From the NCBI GenBank assembly GCA_030645915.1, contig JAUSNO010000006.1, positions 39,106 to 103,105 on the forward strand: a DNA stretch of 64,000 nt, in the 5' to 3' direction. Positions within the stretch are counted from its first letter, which is position 1. Each line of letters starts with the position of its first letter. This DNA is from Undibacterium sp. (GTDB lineage: Bacteria > Pseudomonadota > Gammaproteobacteria > Burkholderiales > Burkholderiaceae_D). Of this stretch, positions 1 through 8,300 are shown piece after piece. The notes under the pieces are model-generated. The model made no database searches, was not told the origin of the DNA, and saw only the letters and a list, made by a program, of their open reading frames with translations. The translations under genes and the position numbers were made by a program.

Positions 1-370
1 CTGTGAGTAACCAGGCGATGATGTCGGCCTTCTCTTGCGCATTGCATTCTCTGTCCAGCACATCCTTGCAGTTGCGCTTGAACCATTTTTCCGATTTCGC
101 CACATCAGTAAACCGGTTGGCATTGGCGGAAGGTGCCAGCGCTTCAATTTTTTTGCCGGTGACGATGTGCTCAGTGGTTTTGTTTGGTGTGGAGGTATGG
201 CAACTGGCACAGCTCCACTCCTTGCCATGTTTATTATTGAAGAATTGTTCGCCGCGCTGGACTGAAGATTTGCCGGAAGATGCCTCGTAGGATCTGAGCA
301 TCTCTGCCGGGCTGGCGGCCCAGGCAAGATTGGCGCTCAGCAGCGCAAAGCAGAATAGTGTCTTGTTCAT
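1..370 (-). CDS. DUF1924-type c-type cytochrome (C-terminus outside window)
   Basis: Reading from the ATG at 370 on the minus strand gives a signal peptide (MNKTLFCFALLSANLAWA, cleavage expected near residue 18) followed by a small domain with one CASCH haem c attachment site near residue 54. The pattern matches DUF1924/SHP-like periplasmic monohaem cytochromes, which usually sit with a cytochrome b561 and a QseBC-like two-component system. An AAGGAG ribosome binding site lies just upstream of the ATG. The 3' end is cut by the window edge, so length and following genes are unknown. It diverges from the response regulator gene and carries a similar direct-repeat site in its promoter region. 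The electron-transfer partner is not visible. Confidence 0.85.
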   Translation of the reverse strand, partial: MNKTLFCFALLSANLAWAASPAEMLRSYEASSGKSSVQRGEQFFNNKHGKEWSCASCHTSTPNKTTEHIVTGKKIEALAPSANANRFTDVAKSEKWFKRNCKDVLDRECNAQEKADIIAWLLT

Positions 371-437
371 GATCTCTCCTTGATATGGCCCAGACGACTT
401 GATGCCGATGACCGTGAAGCAAGCATGCGTGGCGAAA

Positions 438-454
438 CTTAAGTGAACCTTATG
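438..454. promoter_or_regulatory. PmrA/QseB-box-like direct repeat, cytochrome side
   Basis: CTTAAG-N5-CTTATG matches the direct-repeat layout YTTAAK-N5-YTTAAK known for PmrA-type response regulators with one mismatch. It lies about 70 bp upstream of the cytochrome start on the minus strand. Binding is inferred from the motif only. Confidence 0.5.
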
Positions 455-578
455 TTGTCGACATCGGCTTCGTCATCATTTGATAAGGCTCAAAGAAATA
501 TCGGGAAATGCATACCCGTTGCCCGTTAGCCGTTGCACAGGCGAGCAGAGGACAATAGTTGCACATTGCTTGATTTAT

Positions 579-595
579 CTTAAGCATCCCTTAAG
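579..595. promoter_or_regulatory. PmrA/QseB-box-like direct repeat, regulator side
   Basis: CTTAAG-CATCC-CTTAAG is a perfect copy of the YTTAAK-N5-YTTAAK layout. It sits 66 bp before the response regulator start and about 12 bp before a weak -10-like TACTTT at 608-613, a geometry that fits activation by a bound OmpR-type regulator and autoregulation. Confidence 0.6.
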
Positions 596-661
596 GCAAC
601 ACACGCATACTTTATTTCGGTTATTGACCTATTGAGCACGATCACAAAGACAGGGAAAATC

Positions 662-1339
662 ATGCGTTTGCTGGTGGCAGAAGATAATGTGTTGCTGGGG
701 CAGGGGATAGAGGCGGGCCTCAAGCAAGCCGGATTTACCGTTGACCGGGTGCTCGATGGTGCTTCTGCGGCCCTGGCTTTGGATGCGGTCGATTACGAAT
801 TGCTGGTGCTCGATCTGGGCTTGCCGCGCTTGACGGGACTCGATTTGCTGAAAGGCTTGCGCAATAAGAGGAGCGATAAAGGGCGTGATATTCCGGTCAT
901 TATTCTGACGGCGCGCGACACCGTGCAAGACAGGATTGCCGGCCTCAATGCGGGGGCGGATGATTATCTGGTGAAGCCTTTTGATCTGGCAGAACTCATC
1001 GCCCGCATCCGCGCACTATTGCGACGTGCACACGGCCGCACCACTGCCATCATCGAGTACCCCAATCTGCAACTTGACCCGGCCACGCTGCAAGTGCTGC
1101 AAGAAGGAAAAATCATACAATTGTCAGCGCGCGAATGCGCCATTCTGGTTGATTTGCTGGAACATAAGGGCACGGCATTATCGCGCTCCCGCCTGGAAGA
1201 AAGCCTGTACGGCTGGAACGAGGAAGTGGAAAGCAATGCTATCGAGGTACACATCCACAATCTGCGCAAAAAATTGGGTGACCAGCTCATCAAAACCATA
1301 CGCGGCGTGGGTTACCTGATCCGTAAGGACGCAACATGA
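662..1339 (+). CDS. OmpR-family response regulator (QseB/PmrA/TctD-like)
   Basis: The 225-residue protein has an N-terminal receiver domain with acidic pocket E7/D8, phosphoacceptor D51 (VLDLGLP) and K105 (VKPF), then a C-terminal winged helix ending in the usual TIRGVGYLI motif. An upstream in-frame start exists at 632, but the ATG at 662 begins exactly at the canonical receiver strand and has AGGGA before it, so it is preferred. The stop overlaps the sensor kinase start (ATGA at 1336-1339), which shows translational coupling. The promoter carries a perfect YTTAAK direct repeat. The regulon is unknown; the divergent cytochrome is the obvious candidate target. Confidence 0.93.
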   Translation: MRLLVAEDNVLLGQGIEAGLKQAGFTVDRVLDGASAALALDAVDYELLVLDLGLPRLTGLDLLKGLRNKRSDKGRDIPVIILTARDTVQDRIAGLNAGADDYLVKPFDLAELIARIRALLRRAHGRTTAIIEYPNLQLDPATLQVLQEGKIIQLSARECAILVDLLEHKGTALSRSRLEESLYGWNEEVESNAIEVHIHNLRKKLGDQLIKTIRGVGYLIRKDAT

Positions 1340-2718
1340 AAAATTTTTCCTTGCGCAAGCGAATTAGCCTGATGGTGATGCTGAGTTTGCTGGTGGTCTG
1401 GAGCATCACGGCGGTCGTTAGTTACCGCGAGTCACGCGAAGAAATTAACGAATTGTTCGATACGCAACTGGAACAGTGTGCCCGCATTATTTTGCTACTG
1501 GATTTAAAGCGGATGCAACGTCTGGTAGACGGTGAAAATAACGGTGAGGGCAGCGTTCAGGTCATCAGGGAGCAAGATAAAGAGCTTGATCATGAGCAAG
1601 ACCATGACCAAAAAGTCGCGGCCTTACCGTTTCAGGTATGGGATGCAGATGGCCGCCTGTTATTGCACACCGCCAGTGCGCCGCATGTCTCTTTTCTGGC
1701 GGGGAGTGGCTTTGATACCATCACAGATGAAAATAAAACATGGCGCAGTATGGCGCTGTGGAATCAGCATAAAGGTTTTCAGGTGCGTGTCTTCGAAGAC
1801 GCGCGGCAACGCACCCATCTCGCGGGCAGCATCACATGGCGCATGCTGATGCCTCTGCTGATCGCGCTGCCTGGTCTGGTCCTGTTGATCTGGCTGAGCA
1901 TAGGCAGAGGATTGCAGCCATTGCAAGCCATGTCAGCGGCGATTGCCGCACGCGGCGCAGATAAGCTCGATCAGATTGAACTAGATAAAGTGCCGGTTGA
2001 GGTGCAGTCGGTTGTGACCTCACTCAATGATCTGCTGCAGAGGTTGTCGCATTCGATGGATCAGGAAAGGCGCTTTACGGCCGATGCCGCACACGAGTTG
2101 CGCACACCTTTGGCCGCGATTCAAGTGCAGGCCGAAGTCGCACTCGCGGCGCAAGACAGGCAGCAACAAGACCAGGCCATGCGCGGCATCATCGAAGGCA
2201 TCAAACACACGACGCGCCTGAGTGAACAATTGCTGATGCTGGCAAGGCTAGATCATGTCAAGCCTGAATCGCAGCAAAGCATAGACCTGAGCGAGCTGGC
2301 ACGCCGTTGTGCGGCAGTGCATGCCAATAGCGCGCTTGAGAAGGATATCGAGCTCAGCGTCAATGCGATGGATGCAGTCACACTGCGTGGCGATCCAGTC
2401 TTGCTGGAAGTGATGCTGGGCAATCTCATCGACAACGCCATCCGTTACACCCACGCGCAAGGCAATATCGACATCGACATTTCCAAGCAGGGGGCGCAGA
2501 TTGTGCTGTCGGTCAAGGATGACGGTCCCGGTTTGTCTGATACCGATAAAGCGCGCGCAGCTGACCGCTTTTATCGCGGTGAAGGTAACGGCAGCAGCGG
2601 CAGCGGGCTCGGTTTATCGATAGTCGAACGCATCGCGCAAGTGCATGGCGCAAAGGTCTTGCTGGAACAAGGTTTGCGCGGTAAAGGGCTTGGTGTCAGT
2701 GTCTTGTTTTTTAAATGA
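1336..2718 (+). CDS. membrane sensor histidine kinase (QseC/TctE-like)
   Basis: This 460-residue inner-membrane kinase has a first transmembrane segment at about residues 10-28, a periplasmic region with an acidic DHEQDHDQ stretch, a second transmembrane segment near 168-190, a HAMP-like linker, an HisKA domain with AHELRTP (phosphorylated His253) and an HATPase_c domain with N-box NLIDNAIRY, DDGPGL and GSGLGLSIV. Two-transmembrane topology with a short sensor region is typical of the QseC/TctE group. It forms a coupled operon with the preceding regulator. The acidic periplasmic segment could bind metal ions, which is inference only. Confidence 0.92.
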   Translation: MKNFSLRKRISLMVMLSLLVVWSITAVVSYRESREEINELFDTQLEQCARIILLLDLKRMQRLVDGENNGEGSVQVIREQDKELDHEQDHDQKVAALPFQVWDADGRLLLHTASAPHVSFLAGSGFDTITDENKTWRSMALWNQHKGFQVRVFEDARQRTHLAGSITWRMLMPLLIALPGLVLLIWLSIGRGLQPLQAMSAAIAARGADKLDQIELDKVPVEVQSVVTSLNDLLQRLSHSMDQERRFTADAAHELRTPLAAIQVQAEVALAAQDRQQQDQAMRGIIEGIKHTTRLSEQLLMLARLDHVKPESQQSIDLSELARRCAAVHANSALEKDIELSVNAMDAVTLRGDPVLLEVMLGNLIDNAIRYTHAQGNIDIDISKQGAQIVLSVKDDGPGLSDTDKARAADRFYRGEGNGSSGSGLGLSIVERIAQVHGAKVLLEQGLRGKGLGVSVLFFK

Positions 2719-2860
2719 AATTGCCGGTGTCTCATTCTGGTGTCTGCATCAAATTTTTCGTGGCAATGTCGTGCTGCCTGGTCCTTAGCCGGGTGCTATG
2801 CGGGTAAAATAATTCACGCACAATTTACCCACTTTTCATTCATTTTTTAGGAATATTTTC

Positions 2861-3343
2861 ATGTCCAGTATCCAGCGACCGTTCAAAATTCTAGGCATAC
2901 AACAAATCGCCATCGGCGGCCCATCCAAGGACAGACTCAAGACCCTGTGGGTCGATATGTTTGGCTTGTCTGTTACCGGCAACTTCCGCAGTGAAAAAGA
3001 AAATGTCGATGAAGATATTTTAGCCATGGGCAGTGGCCCGTTCAAGGTAGAAGTCGATCTGATGCAGCCGCTGGATGTCGATAAAAAGCCGCGCGTCGAT
3101 GAACCACCACTCAATCATGTAGGCCTATGGGTAGATAATTTGCCAAGCGCAGTAGAGTGGCTGACAGCACAAGGCGTACGCTTCGCGCCAGGTGGCATAC
3201 GCAAAGGCGCCGCCGGTTATGACATCACATTTTTGCATCCGAAAGCCAATGAGTTATTCCCGATTGCGGGTGAGGGCGTGTTGATAGAATTGGTGCAGGC
3301 ACCGCCAGAAGTGATAGACGGGTTTGCGCAGTTTGGTGGTTGA
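2861..3343 (+). CDS. VOC-fold protein, candidate methylmalonyl-CoA epimerase
   Basis: The 160-residue protein has the paired beta-alpha-beta-beta-beta modules of the vicinal oxygen chelate superfamily. The second module shows [14 protein letters not shown] and a C-terminal VLIELVQAP, the pattern seen in methylmalonyl-CoA epimerase, with H and E as metal ligands. The first-module ligand position reads GIQQIAI, so the usual His appears to be Gln. Its position next to genes for propionyl-CoA carboxylase and methylmalonyl-CoA mutase supports the epimerase role, which would otherwise be missing from the pathway. It is convergent with pccA. A glyoxalase-like or dioxygenase-like activity cannot be excluded. 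A 9-bp inverted repeat (2802-2830) overlaps its likely -10. Confidence 0.7.
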   Translation: MSSIQRPFKILGIQQIAIGGPSKDRLKTLWVDMFGLSVTGNFRSEKENVDEDILAMGSGPFKVEVDLMQPLDVDKKPRVDEPPLNHVGLWVDNLPSAVEWLTAQGVRFAPGGIRKGAAGYDITFLHPKANELFPIAGEGVLIELVQAPPEVIDGFAQFGG

Positions 3344-3363
3344 AGAAATAATTTGAGTTTAAA

Positions 3364-3408
3364 AAATTAAGGCCATCACGATTATAAAAATCGTGATGGC
3401 CTTAATTT
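3364..3408. terminator. bidirectional rho-independent terminator
   Basis: A perfect 20-bp stem (AAATTAAGGCCATCACGATT and its complement) closes a 5-nt loop, with A-tract and T-tract at the ends. It lies between the convergent VOC gene and pccA and can serve both strands. Confidence 0.92.
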
Positions 3409-3429
3409 ATGGTGCTCAAAGAAGCCTGT

Positions 3430-5427
3430 TTAAGCCGATTTCAAAAACTCAATAATAGCCTGATCCACAGACAAACTTTCCCCAGGTTTTGCCAGCAATT
3501 TTCCTACCACGCAGTCATGTTCGGCCCTGAGAACGTTTTCCATCTTCATCGCCTCGATCACCGCCAGTTTTTCTCCGGCTTTGACTTCCTGACCTTCTTG
3601 TACTGCGAGTTCAGTCAGTAAGCCTGGCATCGGCGAAAGCAGGAAGCGTGACAGATCCGGCGCTACCTTTTTCAGCATCAGCGCTTGCATCGCGGCGGCT
3701 TTTGCCGTGATGACCATCAGATCAATCTGGGTGCCGAAGTGGTACAGGCGGTACTTCAAACCCACGCGTTCCACTTGCTTGCAAAATGACTGACCGTTGA
3801 TCGTGCCCTGATAGATGGGTTGGCCGAATTGCCAATCACTCAGTACCTCGTAGTTTTTACCTTCGTAAGTAATGTGATAGCCGCCAGCGATGGGCGCGGC
3901 CAAGACTGCATGCTCGGCCCCGTTTTCTAGCACCACAAAATTGTTGCTAGGGCGATATTCATGTCCTGGCATTTGTCCGCTGATGCTGGCGTTGCGTTCC
4001 AGATAGCGCCGATGAATAGCTGCACCAACCACGATCATTTTCGACGGATCTTCATGCGGCAATTCGGCGGCGTTGAAACCTTTTGGATAAAACTCCGCAA
4101 TCAGGCCGGTGTTGAAGGTGCCCGAGACAAAGCGCGGGTTTTGCATCAGCGCTGCCTGGAAGGCAATGTTGGATGACACACCGCGAATCACGAAAGCGTT
4201 CAGTGCATCTCGCATGCGCGCAATCGCTTCTGCGCGGGTAGGTGCATGCACGATGAGCTTGGCAATCATCGGGTCGTAATACATCGAGATCTCGCCACCT
4301 TCATACACGCCGGTATCCACGCGCACTTGTCCGTCAACTTCAGTCGGCGGTATGTACTTCACCAGACGACCGATCGATGGCAAGAAATTACGCAAAGGAT
4401 CTTCGGCATTGATACGGCATTCCATCGCCCAGCCATCAAGCTTGATTTCAGATTGCGTGAACGAAAGCTTTTCACCGTAGGCGACACGGATCATCTGCTC
4501 AACCAGATCCAGACCCGTGATCATTTCTGTCACAGGGTGCTCGACTTGCAGGCGGGTGTTCATTTCGAGGAAGTAGAATGACTTGTCCTTGCCGACCACA
4601 AACTCGACCGTACCTGCGCTCTGGTATTGCACTGCGCGTGCCAGCGCCACGGCCTGTTCGCCCATGGCTTTGCGTGTGCCTTCGTCGAGAAAGGGGCTAG
4701 GCGCCTCTTCGATGACTTTCTGATGGCGGCGCTGGATAGAACATTCGCGCTCCCACAGATACACCAGGTTGCCGTGCGCATCGCCCAGCACTTGTATCTC
4801 GATATGGCGCGGCTCTTCGATGAATTTTTCGATGAAGATGCGGTCGTCGCCGAAGCTGTTTTTTGCCTCGTTCTGGCATGATTGAAAACCTTCACGCGCT
4901 TCCTGGTCGCTATTGGCGACGCGCAGGCCTTTACCGCCACCGCCAGCCGACGCCTTGATCATGACCGGGTAACCGATGCCCGCGGCGATCTTTACCGCCT
5001 CGTCGACGCTTGCTATCACATCGGTATAGCCGGGGATGGTATTGACCTTGGCGGCCATCGCCAGTTTTTTCGAGGCGATCTTGTCGCCCATGGCTTCCAT
5101 CGCATGCGGCTTGGGGCCGATGAAGATGATGCCGGCTTTTTCCAGACGGTCGCAAAATTCCGCGTTCTCGGATAAGAAACCATAGCCTGGATGCACCGCT
5201 TCGGCACCGGTAGCCTTGCAGGCGGCGATGATCTTGTCCATCACCAGATAGGATTCTTTCGATGGCGCTGGGCCTATGCACACGGCTTCATCGGCCATTT
5301 CCACATGGCGCGCATCGCGGTCAGCTTCCGAATACACGGCCACCGTTTTGATGCCCATCTTGCGGGCGGTTTTGATGACGCGGCAGGCGATTTCTCCCCT
5401 GTTGGCAATAAGTATTTTTTTAAACAT
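3430..5427 (-). CDS. pccA: propionyl-CoA carboxylase alpha subunit (biotin carboxylase + BCCP)
   Basis: The 665-residue protein has a biotin carboxylase domain (residues 1 to about 450) with MFKKILIANRGEIA at the start, an ATP-grasp glycine loop (SAGGGGKG near 163) and the EMNTRLQVEHPVTE signature, then a linker/BT region and a C-terminal biotinyl domain with EAMKMEN (biotinylated Lys628). Together with PccB it carboxylates propionyl-CoA to (S)-methylmalonyl-CoA in the cytoplasm. A related acyl-CoA specificity (acetyl- or methylcrotonyl-CoA) is possible, but linkage to the mutase and meaB favours propionyl-CoA. The start has GGAG 7 nt upstream. An overlapping leader ORF and a hairpin surround this start. 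Confidence 0.95.
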   Translation of the reverse strand: MFKKILIANRGEIACRVIKTARKMGIKTVAVYSEADRDARHVEMADEAVCIGPAPSKESYLVMDKIIAACKATGAEAVHPGYGFLSENAEFCDRLEKAGIIFIGPKPHAMEAMGDKIASKKLAMAAKVNTIPGYTDVIASVDEAVKIAAGIGYPVMIKASAGGGGKGLRVANSDQEAREGFQSCQNEAKNSFGDDRIFIEKFIEEPRHIEIQVLGDAHGNLVYLWERECSIQRRHQKVIEEAPSPFLDEGTRKAMGEQAVALARAVQYQSAGTVEFVVGKDKSFYFLEMNTRLQVEHPVTEMITGLDLVEQMIRVAYGEKLSFTQSEIKLDGWAMECRINAEDPLRNFLPSIGRLVKYIPPTEVDGQVRVDTGVYEGGEISMYYDPMIAKLIVHAPTRAEAIARMRDALNAFVIRGVSSNIAFQAALMQNPRFVSGTFNTGLIAEFYPKGFNAAELPHEDPSKMIVVGAAIHRRYLERNASISGQMPGHEYRPSNNFVVLENGAEHAVLAAPIAGGYHITYEGKNYEVLSDWQFGQPIYQGTINGQSFCKQVERVGLKYRLYHFGTQIDLMVITAKAAAMQALMLKKVAPDLSRFLLSPMPGLLTELAVQEGQEVKAGEKLAVIEAMKMENVLRAEHDCVVGKLLAKPGESLSVDQAIIEFLKSA

Positions 5428-5454
5428 TTTGAGTCTCCGGGGAGAAATCGCCTG
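5384..5454 (-). promoter_or_regulatory. inverted repeat enclosing the pccA ribosome binding site and start codon
   Basis: The 16-nt arms CAGGCGATTTCTCCCC (5384-5399) and GGGGAGAAATCGCCTG (5439-5454) are exact reverse complements. In the minus-strand transcript they would pair around a 39-nt loop holding the GGAG Shine-Dalgarno and the pccA AUG. One arm is pccA codons (GEIAC); the other lies in the leader ORF. A control role on translation is inferred. Confidence 0.6.
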
Positions 5455-5545
5455 TGCATGCTACGCATGCGATGCAATGTGGCTTCGCCGCTGCGCCGCG
5501 TTGCGGCTGGTCACCACGGTTGGCAATGAGTATTTTCTTGAACAT
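5420..5545 (-). CDS. 41-codon leader ORF repeating the PccA N-terminus
   Basis: From the ATG at 5545 the ORF begins MFKKILIANRG, identical to the first eleven residues of PccA, then diverges into an unrelated tail and stops at TAA (5420-5422), overlapping the pccA start codon region in another frame. It has its own GGAG ribosome binding site and starts 18 nt after pccB. Several codons in the repeated part differ synonymously from pccA, so it is not a fresh identical duplication. It may be a recombination scar or a leader peptide coupling pccA translation to pccB. It is unlikely to encode an enzyme. Confidence 0.5.
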   Translation of the reverse strand: MFKKILIANRGDQPQRGAAAKPHCIACVACTGDFSPETQNV

Positions 5546-5563
5546 AATATTTTCTCCTGGCGC

Positions 5564-7096
5564 TTACAGTGGGATATTGCCGTGCTTGCGCCACGGATTT
5601 TCTAGTTTTTTATGCTTGAGCATGGCCAGCGAGCGGCAGATGCGTTTGCGTGTTTCATTCGGCATGATGACGTCGTCAATAAAGCCACGGCTGCCGGCGA
5701 TGAAGGGATTGGCAAATTTCTGTCTGTACTCTTCGGTGCGCTCGGCAATTTTCTCGACGTCGCCGATGTCTTTGCGGAAGATGATTTCCACTGCGCCTTT
5801 TGGCCCCATCACGGCGATTTCTGCCGATGGCCAGGCAAAGTTGACGTCGCCGCGCAAATGCTTGGACGACATCACGTCATACGCGCCGCCGTAGGCTTTA
5901 CGTGTGATCACGGTCACTTTTGGTACCGTGCACTCGGCATACGCATACAATAATTTGGCGCCGTGTTTGATGATGCCGCCGTATTCTTGCGAGGTGCCTG
6001 GCATGAAGCCCGGTACGTCCACCAGGGTGATGACAGGTATGCTGAAGGCATCGCAAAAACGCACAAAGCGCGCCGCCTTGATCGACGATTTGATATCGAG
6101 ACAACCGGCCAGGACCAGCGGCTGATTGGCGACGATGCCGACGGTCTGGCCTTCCATGCGGGCAAAACCGATCAATATATTTTTCGCGTAATCGGGCTGC
6201 AGTTCAAAGAAGTCGCCATCGTCAACAATCTTGCCGATCAGCTCCTTCATGTCATACGGCTTGTTCGGGTTATCCGGCACCAGCGTATCGAGCGACATGT
6301 CGAGACGTTCGGCAGGATCGGTGGTCGGGCGCAGCGGTGCTTTTTCGCGGTTGTTGAGCGGCAGATAATTAAAGAAGCGACGCAGCATCAACAAGGCATC
6401 GACATCGTTTTCAAATGCCAGATCGGCTACGCCGGATTTGCTATTGTGCGTGACTGCGCCACCGAGTTCTTCTGCCGTGACTTCTTCGTGCGTCACGGTT
6501 TTTACAACTTCAGGGCCGGTGACGAACATGTAGGAAGTGTCTTTGACCATGAAGATGAAATCGGTCATCGCTGGGCTATACACCGCGCCGCCGGCACATG
6601 GCCCCATGATCATGGATATTTGCGGCACGACGCCGGACGCCATCACGTTGCGCTGAAATACGTCGGCATAACCGCCGAGCGATGCGACGCCTTCCTGTAT
6701 GCGTGCACCGCCAGAATCATTGAGGCCAATGACTGGCGCGCCCACCTTCATCGCGTGGTCCATGACCTTGCAAATTTTCTCGGCATGCGCCTGCGATAAG
6801 GCACCGCCAAAGACGGTGAAATCCTGCGAGAACACAAACACCATGCGGCCGTTGATGGTGCCGTAACCGGTGACAACACCATCGCCGGGAATCTTTTGTT
6901 GCTCCATGCCGAAGTCGGTACAGCGATGCTCGACAAACATATCCCATTCTTCAAATGAGCCGGGATCGAGCAGCAATTCCAGTCGCTCGCGCGCGGTAAG
7001 TTTGCCTTTGGCGTGCTGCGCTTCGATGCGCTTCACGCCACCGCCGAGACGCGCCAATTCTCGTTTTTCTTCTAGCTGGCGAATAATGTCGTGCAT
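5564..7096 (-). CDS. pccB: propionyl-CoA carboxylase beta subunit (carboxyltransferase)
   Basis: The 510-residue protein has the two crotonase-like halves of acyl-CoA carboxyltransferases. It shows the N-terminal half with [25 protein letters not shown] and [16 protein letters not shown], and the C-terminal half with [27 protein letters not shown] and [10 protein letters not shown]. It transfers carboxylate from biotin on PccA to propionyl-CoA. Length is as expected for PccB. It lies downstream of meaB across a repeat-bearing 216-bp gap and upstream of pccA on the same strand, so the two subunits are probably cotranscribed. The start ([15 protein letters not shown]) fits the family N-terminus. 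Confidence 0.95.
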   Translation of the reverse strand: MHDIIRQLEEKRELARLGGGVKRIEAQHAKGKLTARERLELLLDPGSFEEWDMFVEHRCTDFGMEQQKIPGDGVVTGYGTINGRMVFVFSQDFTVFGGALSQAHAEKICKVMDHAMKVGAPVIGLNDSGGARIQEGVASLGGYADVFQRNVMASGVVPQISMIMGPCAGGAVYSPAMTDFIFMVKDTSYMFVTGPEVVKTVTHEEVTAEELGGAVTHNSKSGVADLAFENDVDALLMLRRFFNYLPLNNREKAPLRPTTDPAERLDMSLDTLVPDNPNKPYDMKELIGKIVDDGDFFELQPDYAKNILIGFARMEGQTVGIVANQPLVLAGCLDIKSSIKAARFVRFCDAFSIPVITLVDVPGFMPGTSQEYGGIIKHGAKLLYAYAECTVPKVTVITRKAYGGAYDVMSSKHLRGDVNFAWPSAEIAVMGPKGAVEIIFRKDIGDVEKIAERTEEYRQKFANPFIAGSRGFIDDVIMPNETRKRICRSLAMLKHKKLENPWRKHGNIPL

Positions 7097-7138
7097 GGAT
7101 GAGCTCCTAATTTAACAAGCAAAAATATTGATCAAACT

Positions 7139-7304
7139 CCCTTCTCCCGCTAGCGGGAGAAGGGTAGGGGATGAGGGTGGTTGAGCTAGGATAATGTCCG
7201 CTTACTAGAATGTTTTTTTAGTTGAATTAACATTCAAGTAAAGCAAGCATTTCGCTATTTTCACCACCCTCACCCCAACCCTCTCCCGCTAACGGGAGAG
7301 GGGG
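7139..7304. repeat. inverted pair of REP-like elements between pccB and meaB
   Basis: Two ~42-bp units at 7139-7180 and 7264-7304 face each other. Each has a palindromic core (CCCTTCTCCCGC-TA-GCGGGAGAAGGG, or CTCTCCCGCTAACGGGAGAG) followed by an arm of GTGAGGGTGG type. This is the organisation of paired repetitive extragenic palindromes. They can form strong hairpins in the intercistronic RNA and may adjust relative expression of meaB and pccB. Confidence 0.8.
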
Positions 7305-7312
7305 CTTAAAAC

Positions 7313-8299
7313 CTATTTCAAATACCCCAACAACTGATGCGCCCCCGCTGCCGGGGTAATTTTCCCGCACGACACTCCATCAGCCACGCCTGTCAGTTCG
7401 CGCTTGATGATGGGATGCTCACGAAACTGCTGATGTAATCCGGTTTCTATCATGTCCCACATCCAGGCCAATGCCTGGTGTTTGCGCTTGCTGTCGAACT
7501 CGCCCGCTGCCACCATGGTTTGACGATATTTTTCGATGGCTTGCCAGAATTCGGTCAGACCTTCTTTTTTCGCCGCACTTATCTTCAGGACCGGAATCTG
7601 CCAGTGCGTTGAAAGCGGTCGCAACATGTGCAAGGCAGAACGCATCTGGCCGCAGGCTACTTCGGCGGCGCGCGGGTCGATGTCGGCTTTGTTAAAAACC
7701 ACGATATCAGCGAGTTCAACGATGCCTTTTTTGATGCCTTGTAAATCGTCGCCGGCATTTGGCAATTGCAGCAGCACGAAGACATCGGTCATGCCGGCCA
7801 CGGCCGTTTCTGATTGGCCGACGCCGACCGTCTCGACAATCACCACATCAAATCCAGCCGCTTCGCACAGCAATAAGGCTTCGCGGGTTCGGTGCGCCAC
7901 GCCACCTAATGCACCCGAGGCGGGGGAAGGGCGGATGAAGGCTTCGTCGCGTTGTGATAAGAGTTCCATACGCGTTTTATCGCCGAGGATAGAGCCGCCG
8001 CTGATCGATGACGATGGGTCGATGGCCAGCACCGCAACCCTATGCCCTTGTTCGATTAGGTATAAGCCCAAGGCTTCAATGACGGTGGATTTGCCCACGC
8101 CGGGTACGCCGGAAATACCTATGCGGATGGCCTTGCCAGTGCTGGGTAATAACGCTTCCAGGACCTTGTGGGCGCGCGCCTGATGATCAAGCCTGCTCGA
8201 TTCGATGAGGGTGATCGCCTTTGCCAGAGCGCGGCGCTGGCGAGCCAGCACCCCCGCTACGAGGGTCGCGTCTTGTTCAGGCAGATCCAGTAAGGACAT
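7313..8299 (-). CDS. meaB: methylmalonyl-CoA mutase-associated GTPase
   Basis: The 328-residue G3E-type P-loop GTPase has Walker A GVPGVGKST (residues 64-72), the VLAIDPSSS strand, VETVGVGQSE and the base-specific NKAD motif. MeaB/ArgK proteins gate adenosylcobalamin delivery to methylmalonyl-CoA mutase and protect or rescue the mutase after inactivation. The gene starts two bases after the mutase stop, which implies one transcript. Older annotations call this family a LAO/AO transport ATPase (ArgK). No missing motif was seen. Confidence 0.94.
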   Translation of the reverse strand: MSLLDLPEQDATLVAGVLARQRRALAKAITLIESSRLDHQARAHKVLEALLPSTGKAIRIGISGVPGVGKSTVIEALGLYLIEQGHRVAVLAIDPSSSISGGSILGDKTRMELLSQRDEAFIRPSPASGALGGVAHRTREALLLCEAAGFDVVIVETVGVGQSETAVAGMTDVFVLLQLPNAGDDLQGIKKGIVELADIVVFNKADIDPRAAEVACGQMRSALHMLRPLSTHWQIPVLKISAAKKEGLTEFWQAIEKYRQTMVAAGEFDSKRKHQALAWMWDMIETGLHQQFREHPIIKRELTGVADGVSCGKITPAAGAHQLLGYLK

Positions 8300-8300
8300 A

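Noticed and set aside
5963..6799. 278-residue plus-strand ORF opposite pccB
   Set aside because: It lies entirely antisense to the well-supported pccB gene and has no recognisable family or ribosome binding site.
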